Shown in pieces: positions 8,698 to 16,677 of a DNA stretch of 64,000 nt. The notes under the pieces were generated by a model. It searched no databases and was not told the DNA's origin. It worked only from the letters and a program-made list of their open reading frames with translations. The translations under genes and the position numbers were made by a program. This stretch comes from Nonomuraea rubra (lineage in GTDB: Bacteria > Actinomycetota > Actinomycetes > Streptosporangiales > Streptosporangiaceae). The stretch covers positions 4,943,001 to 5,007,000 of the forward strand of contig NZ_JACHMI010000001.1 of the NCBI RefSeq assembly GCF_014207985.1. The letters run 5' to 3'. Each line of letters begins with the position of its first letter. Positions within the stretch are counted from its first letter, which is position 1.

Positions 8698-10053
8698 CTA
8701 CTTGGTGACGGTGTAGCCGGACTTCTGCAGGTCGGCGACGACGGCCTGCTGCGTGGCCTGGTAGACCGCGCGGAAGGAGGTCTTGTCGAGCGCGGCCTTG
8801 TTGAGCACGTCACCGAAGGCGGTCTGCGCCACGTTCACGTTCGGGCCCCACGTCACCGGGATCGTGGTGTTCTTGATCACCTGGTCGGTGACCTGGTAGA
8901 AGTCCTTCTGCTGCGGCATCAGCTTCGGCGGCTCGTGCGTCAGGGTCGCCTGCCGCCCGGCGTTGCCGCCGGGGAAGAGGTCGAGGCCGAGCAGCAGCTT
9001 GGAGCCCTCCTCGGAGGCGCCCAGCCAGGCGGCGAACTTCGCGGCCTCCTGGGCGTGCTGCGACTTGGCCGGCACCAGGTACGCGGAACCCCCCAGGAAC
9101 GGCACGGCGGCCTGGCCCTTCGTCCACTGCGGCAGCGGCGCGGACTCCCACTTGCCGGCGGTGTCCGGCGCCACCGAGTAGATCACGCTCGGCGCCCACG
9201 CCGCGGCCGCCCAGCTCAGGATCTTGCCGTTGTTGACCTGGGCGTTCCACTCGGGCGTGAGCAGCGGCTCGACCTTGACCAGGTCCCGCTCCACCAGGTC
9301 CTGCCAGAAGTCGGCGGTCTTCAGCGAGGCCTCGCCGTCGATGCCGACCTTCCAGGCGTTGCCGTCGGTGCTCCACCACTGCGCGCCCGCCTGCGCGGCG
9401 TGCGCGGCGAAGAACTCGAGCTGGTTGGCGGCGAAGCTGGCGATGTAGGCCTCGGGGTCCTTCTTCCGGATCTGCGCGGCGGCCTCGGCGTACTCGTCCC
9501 AGGTGGCCGGGACCTTGACGCCGAACTTGTCGAACAGGTCCTTGCGGTAGGTGAGGACCATCGGGCCGATGTCCTGGGGCACGCCGTAGACCTGGCCGCC
9601 GAAGGTGGTCTGGGCCCAGATGTTGGGCTCGACGTTCGCCTTGGCGCCGGCCACGTCGGCGGTGATGTCCTTGACGGCTCCGGCCACCACCAGGGCGGGC
9701 AGGCCGCGGTACTCGATCTGCACCACGTCCGGGGTGTCGCCGGCCTGGTCGGCCGCCAGCAGCTTGGAGGCGGTCTCCGTGGTGCCGCCGACCTCCGACA
9801 GCTTGACGGTGACGTTCGGGTTGAGCTGGTGGTACTTGTCGGCGATCGCCTTGGCCGCCGGGTCGCTGCCCTTCAGGCTCCAGGTCCAGAACTCCAGCGT
9901 GACAGGCCCGCTCGCGCTCGCGTTCTCCGACGGGGTGTCGCCGGAGGAGCAGGCGGCCAGCGACGCCGACAGGGCGATCGCCAGGGCGGCGCCCAGCAGC
10001 GTGCGGCGGCGGTGTCCCCCCGGTCGGGGCTGGGTGGGAGTCGGTGCGGTCAT
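8698..10053 (-). CDS. Sugar-binding lipoprotein of ABC importer
   Basis: A 451-residue extracellular solute-binding protein (family 1). The N-terminus has a twin-arginine-flanked signal with a lipobox (HRRRTLLGAALA then SLAAC), so it is lipid-anchored on the outer face of the membrane. The mature part has the usual two-lobe pattern with VTLEFWTWSLKGSD at its start and hinge motifs such as VYGVPQDIGPMVLTYRKD. ATG 10053 is selected because GAGGAG lies 7 bp upstream; a TTG 18 bp earlier would lack such a site. It heads the minus-strand operon to the alpha-xylosidase gene and diverges from the GH43 gene across a LacI-type operator. Confidence 0.93.
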   Translation of the reverse strand: MTAPTPTQPRPGGHRRRTLLGAALAIALSASLAACSSGDTPSENASASGPVTLEFWTWSLKGSDPAAKAIADKYHQLNPNVTVKLSEVGGTTETASKLLAADQAGDTPDVVQIEYRGLPALVVAGAVKDITADVAGAKANVEPNIWAQTTFGGQVYGVPQDIGPMVLTYRKDLFDKFGVKVPATWDEYAEAAAQIRKKDPEAYIASFAANQLEFFAAHAAQAGAQWWSTDGNAWKVGIDGEASLKTADFWQDLVERDLVKVEPLLTPEWNAQVNNGKILSWAAAAWAPSVIYSVAPDTAGKWESAPLPQWTKGQAAVPFLGGSAYLVPAKSQHAQEAAKFAAWLGASEEGSKLLLGLDLFPGGNAGRQATLTHEPPKLMPQQKDFYQVTDQVIKNTTIPVTWGPNVNVAQTAFGDVLNKAALDKTSFRAVYQATQQAVVADLQKSGYTVTK

Positions 10054-10123
10054 GGACGGGCTCCTCGGCAAGGTGGTGCGTTCCGCGGCGGGACGCCGGG
10101 TTCGTGCGTTGGGATCTAACCTG

Positions 10124-10139
10124 ATGTTAACGTTGTCAT
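10124..10139. promoter_or_regulatory. LacI-type operator between sugar-binding protein and GH43 genes
   Basis: ATGTTAACGTTGTCAT is an inverted repeat of form ATGnnAACGTTnnCAT with a central CG, typical of LacI-family sites. It lies in the 131-bp divergent intergenic region. A TTGACA hexamer for the leftward operon is at 10147-10142 and the operator follows it directly, so repression of the importer operon is likely. A second small palindrome, CTTGTAACAAG, is at 10155-10165 nearer the GH43 start. The LacI gene at 11859-12878 is the obvious candidate binder. Confidence 0.6.
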
Positions 10140-10184
10140 GCTGTCAAGCCCCCTCTTGTAACAAGCCTCCCGGAGCCTGCCCCC

Positions 10185-11729
10185 GTGCCCACCTTCCGCA
10201 ACCCCGTCCTGCCCGGCTGCCATCCGGACCCGTCGATCTGCCGGGTCGGCGCGGACTTCTACCTGGTCACCTCGTCGTTCGCGTACTATCCCGGCCTACC
10301 CCTGTTCCACAGCCGTGACCTGGTGCGCTGGCGGCAGCTCACGCACGTGCTGAACCGGCCGGGACAGCTCCCGCTGCACGGGCTGGACGTCTCCGACGGC
10401 GTGTGGGCGCCGACCATCCGCCACCACGACGGCACCTTCTACGTGGTCTCCACCCTGGCGGTGGACCGGCGGGGCAGCCTCACCTTCGTCGTCACCGCCA
10501 CCGACCCCGCCGGGCCGTGGTCGGACCCCGTACCGCTGGAGGCCGAGGGCATCGATCCGTCGCTGTTCTTCGACGACGACGGCCGCTGCTGGTTCACCGC
10601 CTGCCGCGACGCCCCCGGCGACGGCGGCCCCGGCGAGTTGTGGATGCGCGAGCTCGACCTGGACCGGCTGCGGCTCGTCGGCCCCACCCACGTGCTCTGG
10701 CACGGTGCCGTACGCGGGGCCTGGGTGGAGGCGCCGCACCTGTACAAGCGCGACGGCGTCTACCACCTGATCGCCGCCGAGGGCGGCACCGAACGCAACC
10801 ACAGCGTCACCGCCGCCCGTTCGGATGCCGTGACCGGCCCCTACGTCACCGACCCGCGCAGCCCGCTGCTCACCCACCGGCACCGCGGCCCGGACGAGCC
10901 CGTGCACAACGTCGGCCACGTCGACCTGGTGGACACCCCCGACGGCGAGACCTGGGCGGTGACCCTCGGCGTGCGCCCCATCGAGGGCACCCACACGCTG
11001 GGCCGCGAGGTCTTCCTCGTGCCCGTCGACTGGACCGCCCACGGGCCGGTCTTCGCCCCGGAGACCGGCGGCGTCCGCCTGACGGAACGCCTGCCCCGCC
11101 TCGCCTCCGCCCGGCCCGAGGAGGCCGTACCCGCGGTCCGCACCCGCTTCGCCGGGACGCCGCTCGGGCTGGAGTGGAACAGCCTGCGCGGACCGGTCAC
11201 CGGCCTCGTCGAACCCGCCGCCGGCGGCCTGGAGATCACCGTGGCGCCCGAGCCGCTCGGCTCCACCGGCGTCCCCGCCTTCGTCGGACGGCGCCAGCAG
11301 CACGTCCGCTTCCAGGCCAGGGCCGAGATCGGCTTCGCGGCGGCGCACCCGTCCGAGGAGGCCGGCCTGGCCGTCTTCCAGAGCCAGGACCAGCACGCCA
11401 CCCTCGCCCTCACCGTGGACGGGGCGGGAACGCCGCAGGCGGTGCTGACCGTCAGGGAGGCGGGCACGAGCACCCGCCTGGCCGCCGTCCCGCTCCCGCC
11501 GGGGGAGGTACAGCTGGCCGTCGAGGCGGACGAGGCCGGCTACACCTTCCGCGCCCGGCACCCGGGCACCGGCGGCTGGACCGACCTCGGCACCGTCGAG
11601 CGGGCCTTCTTCAGCACCGAGCGCGCGGGCGGATTCGTCGGGGTCCACCTCGGCCTCTACGCCACCGGCAACGGCCGGACCGGCACCGGCCGGGCGATCG
11701 TGCGCTGGTTCGACTACCAGCCGGGCTAG
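10185..11729 (+). CDS. xynB: GH43 beta-xylosidase / alpha-L-arabinofuranosidase
   Basis: A 514-residue intracellular inverting glycosidase. The five-bladed propeller (about 1-310) holds the catalytic triad of the family: general base D15 (PDPSI), pKa modulator D124 (GIDPSLF) and general acid E182 (WVEAPHLYK). The C-terminal beta-sandwich (about 330-514) is the GH43 C2 domain that closes the pocket in xylosidases. There is no signal peptide. GTG 10185 is preceded by GGAG. It is divergent from the importer/alpha-xylosidase operon and followed by the LacI gene, so it probably completes degradation of imported xylo-oligosaccharides to xylose. Confidence 0.93.
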   Translation: MPTFRNPVLPGCHPDPSICRVGADFYLVTSSFAYYPGLPLFHSRDLVRWRQLTHVLNRPGQLPLHGLDVSDGVWAPTIRHHDGTFYVVSTLAVDRRGSLTFVVTATDPAGPWSDPVPLEAEGIDPSLFFDDDGRCWFTACRDAPGDGGPGELWMRELDLDRLRLVGPTHVLWHGAVRGAWVEAPHLYKRDGVYHLIAAEGGTERNHSVTAARSDAVTGPYVTDPRSPLLTHRHRGPDEPVHNVGHVDLVDTPDGETWAVTLGVRPIEGTHTLGREVFLVPVDWTAHGPVFAPETGGVRLTERLPRLASARPEEAVPAVRTRFAGTPLGLEWNSLRGPVTGLVEPAAGGLEITVAPEPLGSTGVPAFVGRRQQHVRFQARAEIGFAAAHPSEEAGLAVFQSQDQHATLALTVDGAGTPQAVLTVREAGTSTRLAAVPLPPGEVQLAVEADEAGYTFRARHPGTGGWTDLGTVERAFFSTERAGGFVGVHLGLYATGNGRTGTGRAIVRWFDYQPG

Positions 11730-11780
11730 CGGGCGGGGCGCTGGGCGGGTGCCGGGCTCAGGCGCGCGGCAGGTGCGCTC

Positions 11781-11886
11781 CGGTGCGGGCTCAGGCGGAT
11801 GGCCCGGGGCGGGGCGGTGCGGGCTCAGGCGGATGGCCCGGGGCGGGGCGGTGCGGGCTCAGGCGGATGGCCGGGGTGGGGCGGTG
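11781..11886. repeat. 34-bp tandem repeat, three copies, overlapping a lacI 3' end
   Basis: Units start at 11781, 11815 and 11849 with CGGTGCGGGCTCAGGCGGAT; the first two are identical and the third differs slightly in its G-rich part (GGCCGGGGTGGGG). The third copy contains the stop codon (11859-11861) and last codons of the minus-strand LacI gene, so copies one and two look like duplications of that gene end into the 129-bp spacer after the GH43 gene. Confidence 0.85.
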
Positions 11887-12878
11887 CTGCGCCGTACGAT
11901 CAGCTCGGGCGCGATCCGCTCGGAGGAGGCCGGCTCGCCCTGCATCATCCGCAGCAACTGCTCGATCGAGCGCGCCCCCAGCGTCACGAAGTCCTGCCGC
12001 ACCGTGGTGAGCGCGGGCACCAGGTACGCCGCCCCGGCGATGTCGTCGAACCCGACGAGCGAGACGTCACCCGGCACCTTCACACCGAGCTCGGCGAAGG
12101 CCGCCAGCACGCCCATGGCCATCTGGTCGTTCCCGGCGAAGATCGCGGTCGGCCGCTCGTGGCCCTCACGCGTGACCAGGTAGTGGGCGAGCCGGTAGCC
12201 GCTGTTGCCGGTGAAGTCGCCTTCGAGCAGCTCGCCGCGCGCCCCGGGCGTCTCCCTCATCCCGGCCCGCCAGCCCTCCACCCGGGCCCGCGCGTCGAAC
12301 GTCCGCAGGGACCCGGTCAGGTGGACGATGTGCCGATGACCCAGCCCGGTCAGGTGCCGCACGGCCAGCCGCGCGCCGAGCTCCTGGTCCAGCTCGACGA
12401 AGCCGAGGTCCGGGTTGGGCACGTTGCCCGACATGATCACGGTCATCGGCACGCCGGTGACGACGCCGGTCAGGGCGTCCACGGCCATGGGCCGGTCGGC
12501 GATGACGGCGACGGCCTCGACCGCCTGGTCGGTCAGCCGCTGCAGCGTCTCGGTCAGGTCGACGGTGGTGCCGCCCTGCCAGCTCGCCAGGTTGACCCAG
12601 TATCCGGCCCGCTGCGCCGCGGTCTGCACGCCACGCAGGATGCGGGGCAGCTCGTACAGCTCGGTGCCGGCGAGCACCACGCCGATCGTCGAGGACCTGC
12701 GGCTCTTGAGCGCGCGGGCGACGCTGTTGCGGCGGTAGCCGAGCTTCTCGATGGCGGCCTCGACGCGGGCCCGCGTCTCCGGCCGTACGGAGGGGTGGTT
12801 GTTGAGCACGCGGGACACGGTGACGTGCGACACGCCCGCTTCGCGTGCCACATCCACCATGCCTGGTGCCCGGTTCAT
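11859..12878 (-). CDS. LacI family transcriptional regulator (xyloside locus)
   Basis: A 339-residue repressor. Residues 6-55 form the LacI headpiece (MVDVAREAGVSHVTVSRVLN, with hinge helix NSVARALKSRRSSTIGVVLA). The rest is the periplasmic-binding-protein-like sugar domain with the usual GNDQMAMGVLAAFAELG and VSLVGFDDIAGAAYLVPALT segments. ATG 12878 is preferred; GGAGG is only 3 bp upstream, so the more distant AGAGG or a later in-frame start (MVDVARE) cannot be excluded. It follows the GH43 gene convergently and probably responds to a xylose- or xyloside-derived ligand at the operator 10124-10139. Confidence 0.93.
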   Translation of the reverse strand: MNRAPGMVDVAREAGVSHVTVSRVLNNHPSVRPETRARVEAAIEKLGYRRNSVARALKSRRSSTIGVVLAGTELYELPRILRGVQTAAQRAGYWVNLASWQGGTTVDLTETLQRLTDQAVEAVAVIADRPMAVDALTGVVTGVPMTVIMSGNVPNPDLGFVELDQELGARLAVRHLTGLGHRHIVHLTGSLRTFDARARVEGWRAGMRETPGARGELLEGDFTGNSGYRLAHYLVTREGHERPTAIFAGNDQMAMGVLAAFAELGVKVPGDVSLVGFDDIAGAAYLVPALTTVRQDFVTLGARSIEQLLRMMQGEPASSERIAPELIVRRSTAPPRPSA

Positions 12879-12959
12879 GTCCTCCGCCGCCTCTTCTCCG
12901 GGACCTACCCGTTCGCCGGCCCGCGCCACGCGGCGGTTGGATCATATCTCGCGTCACGC

Positions 12960-13008
12960 GGGCATACCGCCCGTGCCGCTGAGGGGGCATACCGCTCATG
13001 CCGATGAG
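12960..13008. repeat. 24-bp direct repeat upstream of lacI
   Basis: GGGCATACCGCCCGTGCCGC at 12960 recurs as GGGCATACCGCTCATGCCGA at 12985; both continue into TGAG. The period is 25 bp and 21 of 24 positions match. The pair sits 82-130 bp upstream of the LacI start and just after the lectin gene stop, so it may be a regulatory site of the LacI gene. No gene lies in 12879-13057. Confidence 0.6.
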
Positions 13009-13057
13009 CGGCCAGACGGGCTGATGGTCAGAGCCCGGCCGTCCGGGACGGTGGTTC

Positions 13058-13570
13058 TCAGACCCAGCGCTGCCCGGCGCTGCCGGTGTAGTCCCACTGG
13101 ATGGCGTGGGCGCCGTTCTCTGTGCTGCTCGCGCCGATCGCCAGGTATTTCCCGGTGCCGACGTTACGGATGTGGCCGGCCTCGCCGATGTCCCAGCGCT
13201 GGGAATCGGAATCGAGGCAGTCCCATTGGATGGCGTGCGCGCCGTTCTCCGTGCTGCCGTTCCCGATCGCCAGGCACTTACGGCTGTTCGCGTTGATGAT
13301 TTTGCGGTCCGAGTCGAGGTACCAGAGCTGGCCCTCGCTGCCGGTGTATTCCCATTGAATGGCGTGCGCGCCGTTCGCGGTGCTGCTCGCGCCGATGGCG
13401 AGGTATTTGTTGCTCCCGTAATTGCGGATGCGATAGTAGCCGGGTGCGGGATTGGCGGTCGGTTCCCGCGCCACGGTGCGCTCAGCAGCGCCCAGCGCGG
13501 GCATGCTGGGCAGGGGCGTGAGAGCGGCGACTGCGGCGGCCGTCAACGAGGCAATGAACGAGCGGAACAT
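13058..13570 (-). CDS. Secreted ricin-type beta-trefoil lectin
   Basis: A 170-residue exported protein: signal peptide MFRSFIASLTAAAVAALTP up to about residue 28, then a single RICIN domain of three repeats. Each repeat carries a KYLAIG or KCLAIG core, a GAHAIQW (QxW) motif and a final QLW/QRW, the signature of carbohydrate-binding beta-trefoils. There is no catalytic domain; such modules are usually C-terminal parts of larger glycosidases, so a free-standing one is less common. The three repeats are also similar at DNA level, pointing to recent internal duplication. ATG 13570 (GGGAT 8 bp upstream) or ATG 13579 may be the start. Confidence 0.85.
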   Translation of the reverse strand: MFRSFIASLTAAAVAALTPLPSMPALGAAERTVAREPTANPAPGYYRIRNYGSNKYLAIGASSTANGAHAIQWEYTGSEGQLWYLDSDRKIINANSRKCLAIGNGSTENGAHAIQWDCLDSDSQRWDIGEAGHIRNVGTGKYLAIGASSTENGAHAIQWDYTGSAGQRWV

Positions 13571-13665
13571 GTGCGCCATCCCATCGAATCCGAAGACCGG
13601 CATCGCGGATCCCGGGAGATCGTACTCGTAAGTCAGGCGGAGAAAAAGGCCCCGCCGGCGGTGCC

Positions 13666-13729
13666 TTGACCGGCGATCGCACGTGTGCTGTAATCCGAAT
13701 TCGGTCCGGCGGCCGTTCGTTCGAATTAC
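13666..13729 (+). promoter_or_regulatory. Sigma70-like promoter with overlapping 10-bp inverted repeat
   Basis: TTGACC (13666-13671) and TGTAAT (13689-13694) are separated by 17 bp, near consensus for a housekeeping promoter and unusually clear for this GC level. GTAATCCGAA at 13690-13699 pairs with TTCGAATTAC at 13720-13729 as an inverted repeat with one mismatch, covering the -10 and start region; it is placed as an operator would be. It serves the beta-helix gene at 13823, leaving a leader of about 120 nt. The rest of the 252-bp gap to the lectin gene shows nothing else. Confidence 0.6.
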
Positions 13730-13822
13730 GGGGTGGCGAGATTACGGCGCGCCTTCGGCCGCGGGTTCCGCATGCCGCTCGGGGAGTTCCGCGCACCCGT
13801 CAAGGGGATCGGAGACATCGTC

Positions 13823-15007
13823 GTGGAATGTGGTCGTCGAGACGCCGTCAGGCTCGGGATCGCCGCGGGCGCCGCCCTGCTGGGCGGGGGGATCACCAGG
13901 GAGGCCGCCGCCGTCACGAGGCGGGCGGCGGGGCCGGTCAATCCCTACCCGGCCGGTGAGGACGGCACCGTCGTCGCCCTGCGCCACGCGCTGGACGACG
14001 CCGCCAACGGCATCGCCGGGCTGGCCGGACGCGACGAGCAGGGGCGGATCATCGTCCGGGCCAGGGCGGGCCACCGCCACGTGCTGCGGGCGAACCTCAT
14101 CGTGCCGGGCAACACGCACCTCGACGCGACGGACGCCCGGTTCGTCGCCGACTTCGTGTCGTCGGGCACGTCCAGGACCATGGTGCTCAACCACGTCCCC
14201 AGCGCGACGACCGGCGGCTACGGGGCGCCGGGCAACATCAGGATCACCGGCGGCTCCTGGGACCCGATCTGGCAGTACGTCCAGAACGGCGCCACCGCGC
14301 CCGCGATGAACGTCATCACGATGCAGCACACCTCCAGGGTCGAGCTGGCCGGCCTGACGATCTACAACGTGAAGTGGTGGCACGCCATCGAGCTCAACGC
14401 CGTGCGTGACGCCACCGTCCGGGGGTGCGGCCTGTACGGCTGGATCGTGCCCCCGGAGTACGCCGACAAGCTCTGGCACGGCGAGGCCATCCAGCTCGAC
14501 CTGGCGGGCAGCACCAACACCTGGGCGGGGGCGAGGGACAACACGCCCTGCGCCGACATCCGCATCCTCGGCAACACCTGCGACAAGTCCGGCTCGCAGG
14601 ACGCCTGGGGCACCCTCGCCGGCTCGCACACGGCGGTGCCGGGCGTCCGGCACGCGCGGGTGCGGATCGAGGAGAACGTGGTCACCAACACCATCTGGGA
14701 CGCGATCACGCCGTTCAACACCGAGGCCCTGTCCATCCGGTCCAACCAGATCACCGGCTGCCACGGCGGCGTGTACGTCCGGGCCGCCAACTCGGGCGTC
14801 AACCCGCTGACCACCGTGGAGATCACCGGCAACACCGTCGGCCCGCTGCGCCCGAACTCCGCGGGCAAGGTCAGGTGGGGCGTCGGGCTCGCGGCCTACA
14901 CCCAGGACGCCCCCATCGGCGACATCCTGGTGAGCGGCAACACGGCTCCTTCCTACGCCTACAACGGCCGGCAGTGGATGAGCTTCCGCCAGCCGCCCCA
15001 GAGCTGA
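13823..15007 (+). CDS. Tat-exported right-handed beta-helix protein (pectate-lyase-like fold)
   Basis: A 394-residue protein. The start GTG 13823 (GGAGA 8 bp upstream) gives MECGRRDAVRLGIAAGAALL, a twin-arginine signal (GRRDAVRLG) with an Ala/Gly/Leu core; longer in-frame starts would bury it. The mature part begins AGEDGTVVALRHALDDAANG, as in polysaccharide lyase/GH28-like proteins, and then shows repeated short strands with Asn ladders (ELAGLTIYNV, DATVRGCGLYG, DIRILGNTCDKSG, ALSIRSNQITGC, TVEITGNTV), typical of parallel beta-helix coils. No catalytic signature of a named lyase family was recognised. It is probably an extracellular polysaccharide-active enzyme. Confidence 0.8.
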   Translation: MECGRRDAVRLGIAAGAALLGGGITREAAAVTRRAAGPVNPYPAGEDGTVVALRHALDDAANGIAGLAGRDEQGRIIVRARAGHRHVLRANLIVPGNTHLDATDARFVADFVSSGTSRTMVLNHVPSATTGGYGAPGNIRITGGSWDPIWQYVQNGATAPAMNVITMQHTSRVELAGLTIYNVKWWHAIELNAVRDATVRGCGLYGWIVPPEYADKLWHGEAIQLDLAGSTNTWAGARDNTPCADIRILGNTCDKSGSQDAWGTLAGSHTAVPGVRHARVRIEENVVTNTIWDAITPFNTEALSIRSNQITGCHGGVYVRAANSGVNPLTTVEITGNTVGPLRPNSAGKVRWGVGLAAYTQDAPIGDILVSGNTAPSYAYNGRQWMSFRQPPQS

Positions 15008-15102
15008 GTTCCCGCCGCCGCGCAGTGTTCGCCGCCATGGGGGGATCGGCGATCCCTGGCTCAGCCCTCGGAGCACCGGCCGGGGACGAACATAATGGGC
15101 GT

Positions 15103-15960
15103 ATGGATCGTGCAGCCCTGGCGGACTTCCTGCGCCGCCGCCGTGAGGCGCTGCAGCCCGAGGACGTCGGGCTGCCCGCGGGCGCGCGCCGCCGGGCGAC
15201 GGGCCTGCGGCGCGAGGAGGTGGCCTCGCTCGCCGTGATGTCGGCCGACTACTACACCCGCCTGGAGCAGCAGCGCGGCCCGCAGCCGAGCGTGCAGATG
15301 CTGGCCTCGCTCGCCCGGGCGCTGCGGCTGACGAGCGACGAGCGCGACTACCTGTTCCAGGTCGCCGGGCACAACGCCCCGGCCTCGGTCACGGACGCCA
15401 CGCACGTCGCCCCCGCCCTGCTGCGCGTGCTGGACCGGCTCGACGACACCCCGGCGCTCATCCTGTCCGACCTGGGCGAGACGCTCGTGCAGAACCGCAT
15501 GGCCGAGGCCCTGTTCGGCGACAGGTCCGGCCACACCGGGCACGCCCGCACCGAGATCTACCGCTGGTTCACCGACCCCGCCGAGCGGCTGCGCTACCCG
15601 GAGGCCGACCGCGACCGGCAGAGCCGCGCCCTGGTCGCGAACCTGCGCGCCGCCCACGGGATGCGAGGCCCGCAGTCGCGGGCGGGCGAGCTCGTACGGG
15701 CGCTGCGCGCGGCGAGCGCGGAGTTCGCCGGGCTGTGGGACCGGCACGAGGTGGCCAAACGCTTCGAGGACCACAAGATCCTCGTCCACCCCGAGCTCGG
15801 CGAGATCGAGCTGGACTGCCAGGTGCTGTTCACCGAGGACCAGTCGCAGGCGCTGCTCGTGCTCACCGCCCCGCCCCGCACGGAGGGGGCCGAGAAGCTG
15901 CGGCTGCTCGCGGTGGTGGGGCAGCAGCGCTTCACGGAACGGCGGGCCGTGACCCGGTGA
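15103..15960 (+). CDS. XRE-family regulator with MmyB-like ligand domain
   Basis: A 285-residue DNA-binding protein. Residues about 5-80 are a helix-turn-helix domain (FLRRRREALQPEDVG, TGLRREEVASLAVMSADYYTR); residues 110-270 match the MmyB-type PAS-like domain (LILSDLGETLVQNRMAEALFG, GLWDRHEVAKR, HPELGEIELDCQVLF). Such proteins are abundant in actinomycetes and often bind small ligands or fatty acids. CATAAT at 15091-15096 is 6 bp before the ATG with no ribosome binding site between, so the mRNA is probably leaderless. Its 3' end overlaps the convergent methyltransferase gene by 29 bp. Confidence 0.9.
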   Translation: MDRAALADFLRRRREALQPEDVGLPAGARRRATGLRREEVASLAVMSADYYTRLEQQRGPQPSVQMLASLARALRLTSDERDYLFQVAGHNAPASVTDATHVAPALLRVLDRLDDTPALILSDLGETLVQNRMAEALFGDRSGHTGHARTEIYRWFTDPAERLRYPEADRDRQSRALVANLRAAHGMRGPQSRAGELVRALRAASAEFAGLWDRHEVAKRFEDHKILVHPELGEIELDCQVLFTEDQSQALLVLTAPPRTEGAEKLRLLAVVGQQRFTERRAVTR

Positions 15961-16579
15961 GGTCCGGCTCCGGCACCCGGGGGCGGCGGGCCACGTAGAC
16001 GACCGCCGGCGGCAGGTTGCGCCACACCGTCGTACTCGTCACGACCTCCTCGAACGCCGCCCGCAGGCCACCGGACAGCCGCCTGGCCGGTGCGGCCCAG
16101 CGCGTCCAGGTGTAGGCGAACTGCGTGTAGACCCCGGCCGGCGACAGGACCTGGGCCACCGACTCGATCAGCGGCGGCCGCCCGGCGTACGCGATCCACG
16201 GCAGGCCGCTGACCACGACGTCCACCGGCCCGGCGGCGAGCCCGCCGAGCAGCCGCGGCAGGTGCACGGCGTCGTCGCACACCACCTCCACCGAGGGGAA
16301 CGTGCGGGCGATCTCTTCGGCGAACCTCTCGTTGAGCTCGATCACGACGTGCCTGCCCCGGCCGCGCAGCCGCCGCTGGATGGCCGAGGTGAACGCGCCC
16401 GTCCCCGCGCCGAGCTCGACCACCACCGGCTCGCCGCGCTCGGGGACGCCCACCACCATCTGCGCCGCCAGCCGCGGCGAGCTCGGCAGCACGGCGGCCG
16501 TGCGCAGGGGCGACCTGATGAACTCCCACAGGAACCGGCCGCCGCCTCCGGGGGCGTGGTGCCGCTGGTCGGTGGTCAC
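15932..16579 (-). CDS. SAM-dependent methyltransferase, phospholipid N-methyltransferase-like
   Basis: A 215-residue class I methyltransferase. FLWEFIRSPLRTAAVLPSSP precedes the SAM-binding motif VVELGAGTGAFTSAI; the acidic motif II is VVIELNERFAEEI, and VVVSGLPWIAY corresponds to motif IV. The F..EF...P...GA..PSS opening and overall size match bacterial PmtA-like phospholipid N-methyltransferases, with rRNA adenine dimethylases as the more distant alternative. GTG 16579 has GGAG 7 bp upstream. It converges on and overlaps the XRE gene, and no partner gene is evident. Phosphatidylethanolamine as substrate is inference. Confidence 0.8.
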   Translation of the reverse strand: MTTDQRHHAPGGGGRFLWEFIRSPLRTAAVLPSSPRLAAQMVVGVPERGEPVVVELGAGTGAFTSAIQRRLRGRGRHVVIELNERFAEEIARTFPSVEVVCDDAVHLPRLLGGLAAGPVDVVVSGLPWIAYAGRPPLIESVAQVLSPAGVYTQFAYTWTRWAAPARRLSGGLRAAFEEVVTSTTVWRNLPPAVVYVARRPRVPEPDLTGSRPAVP

Positions 16580-16677
16580 AGTGCTGCTCCCCGGGTCCGC
16601 TCCGCTGCCGCGCTCGGAATTCTCGCGCAACGGCGATGGCGTGCGGATGGCCGGGAAGTGAATCATCGCGCCGGGGT

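Noticed and set aside
13038..13050. Terminator hairpin CCGTCCGGGACGG after the lectin gene
   Set aside because: The arms leave a one-base loop, which cannot form a stable hairpin of that form.
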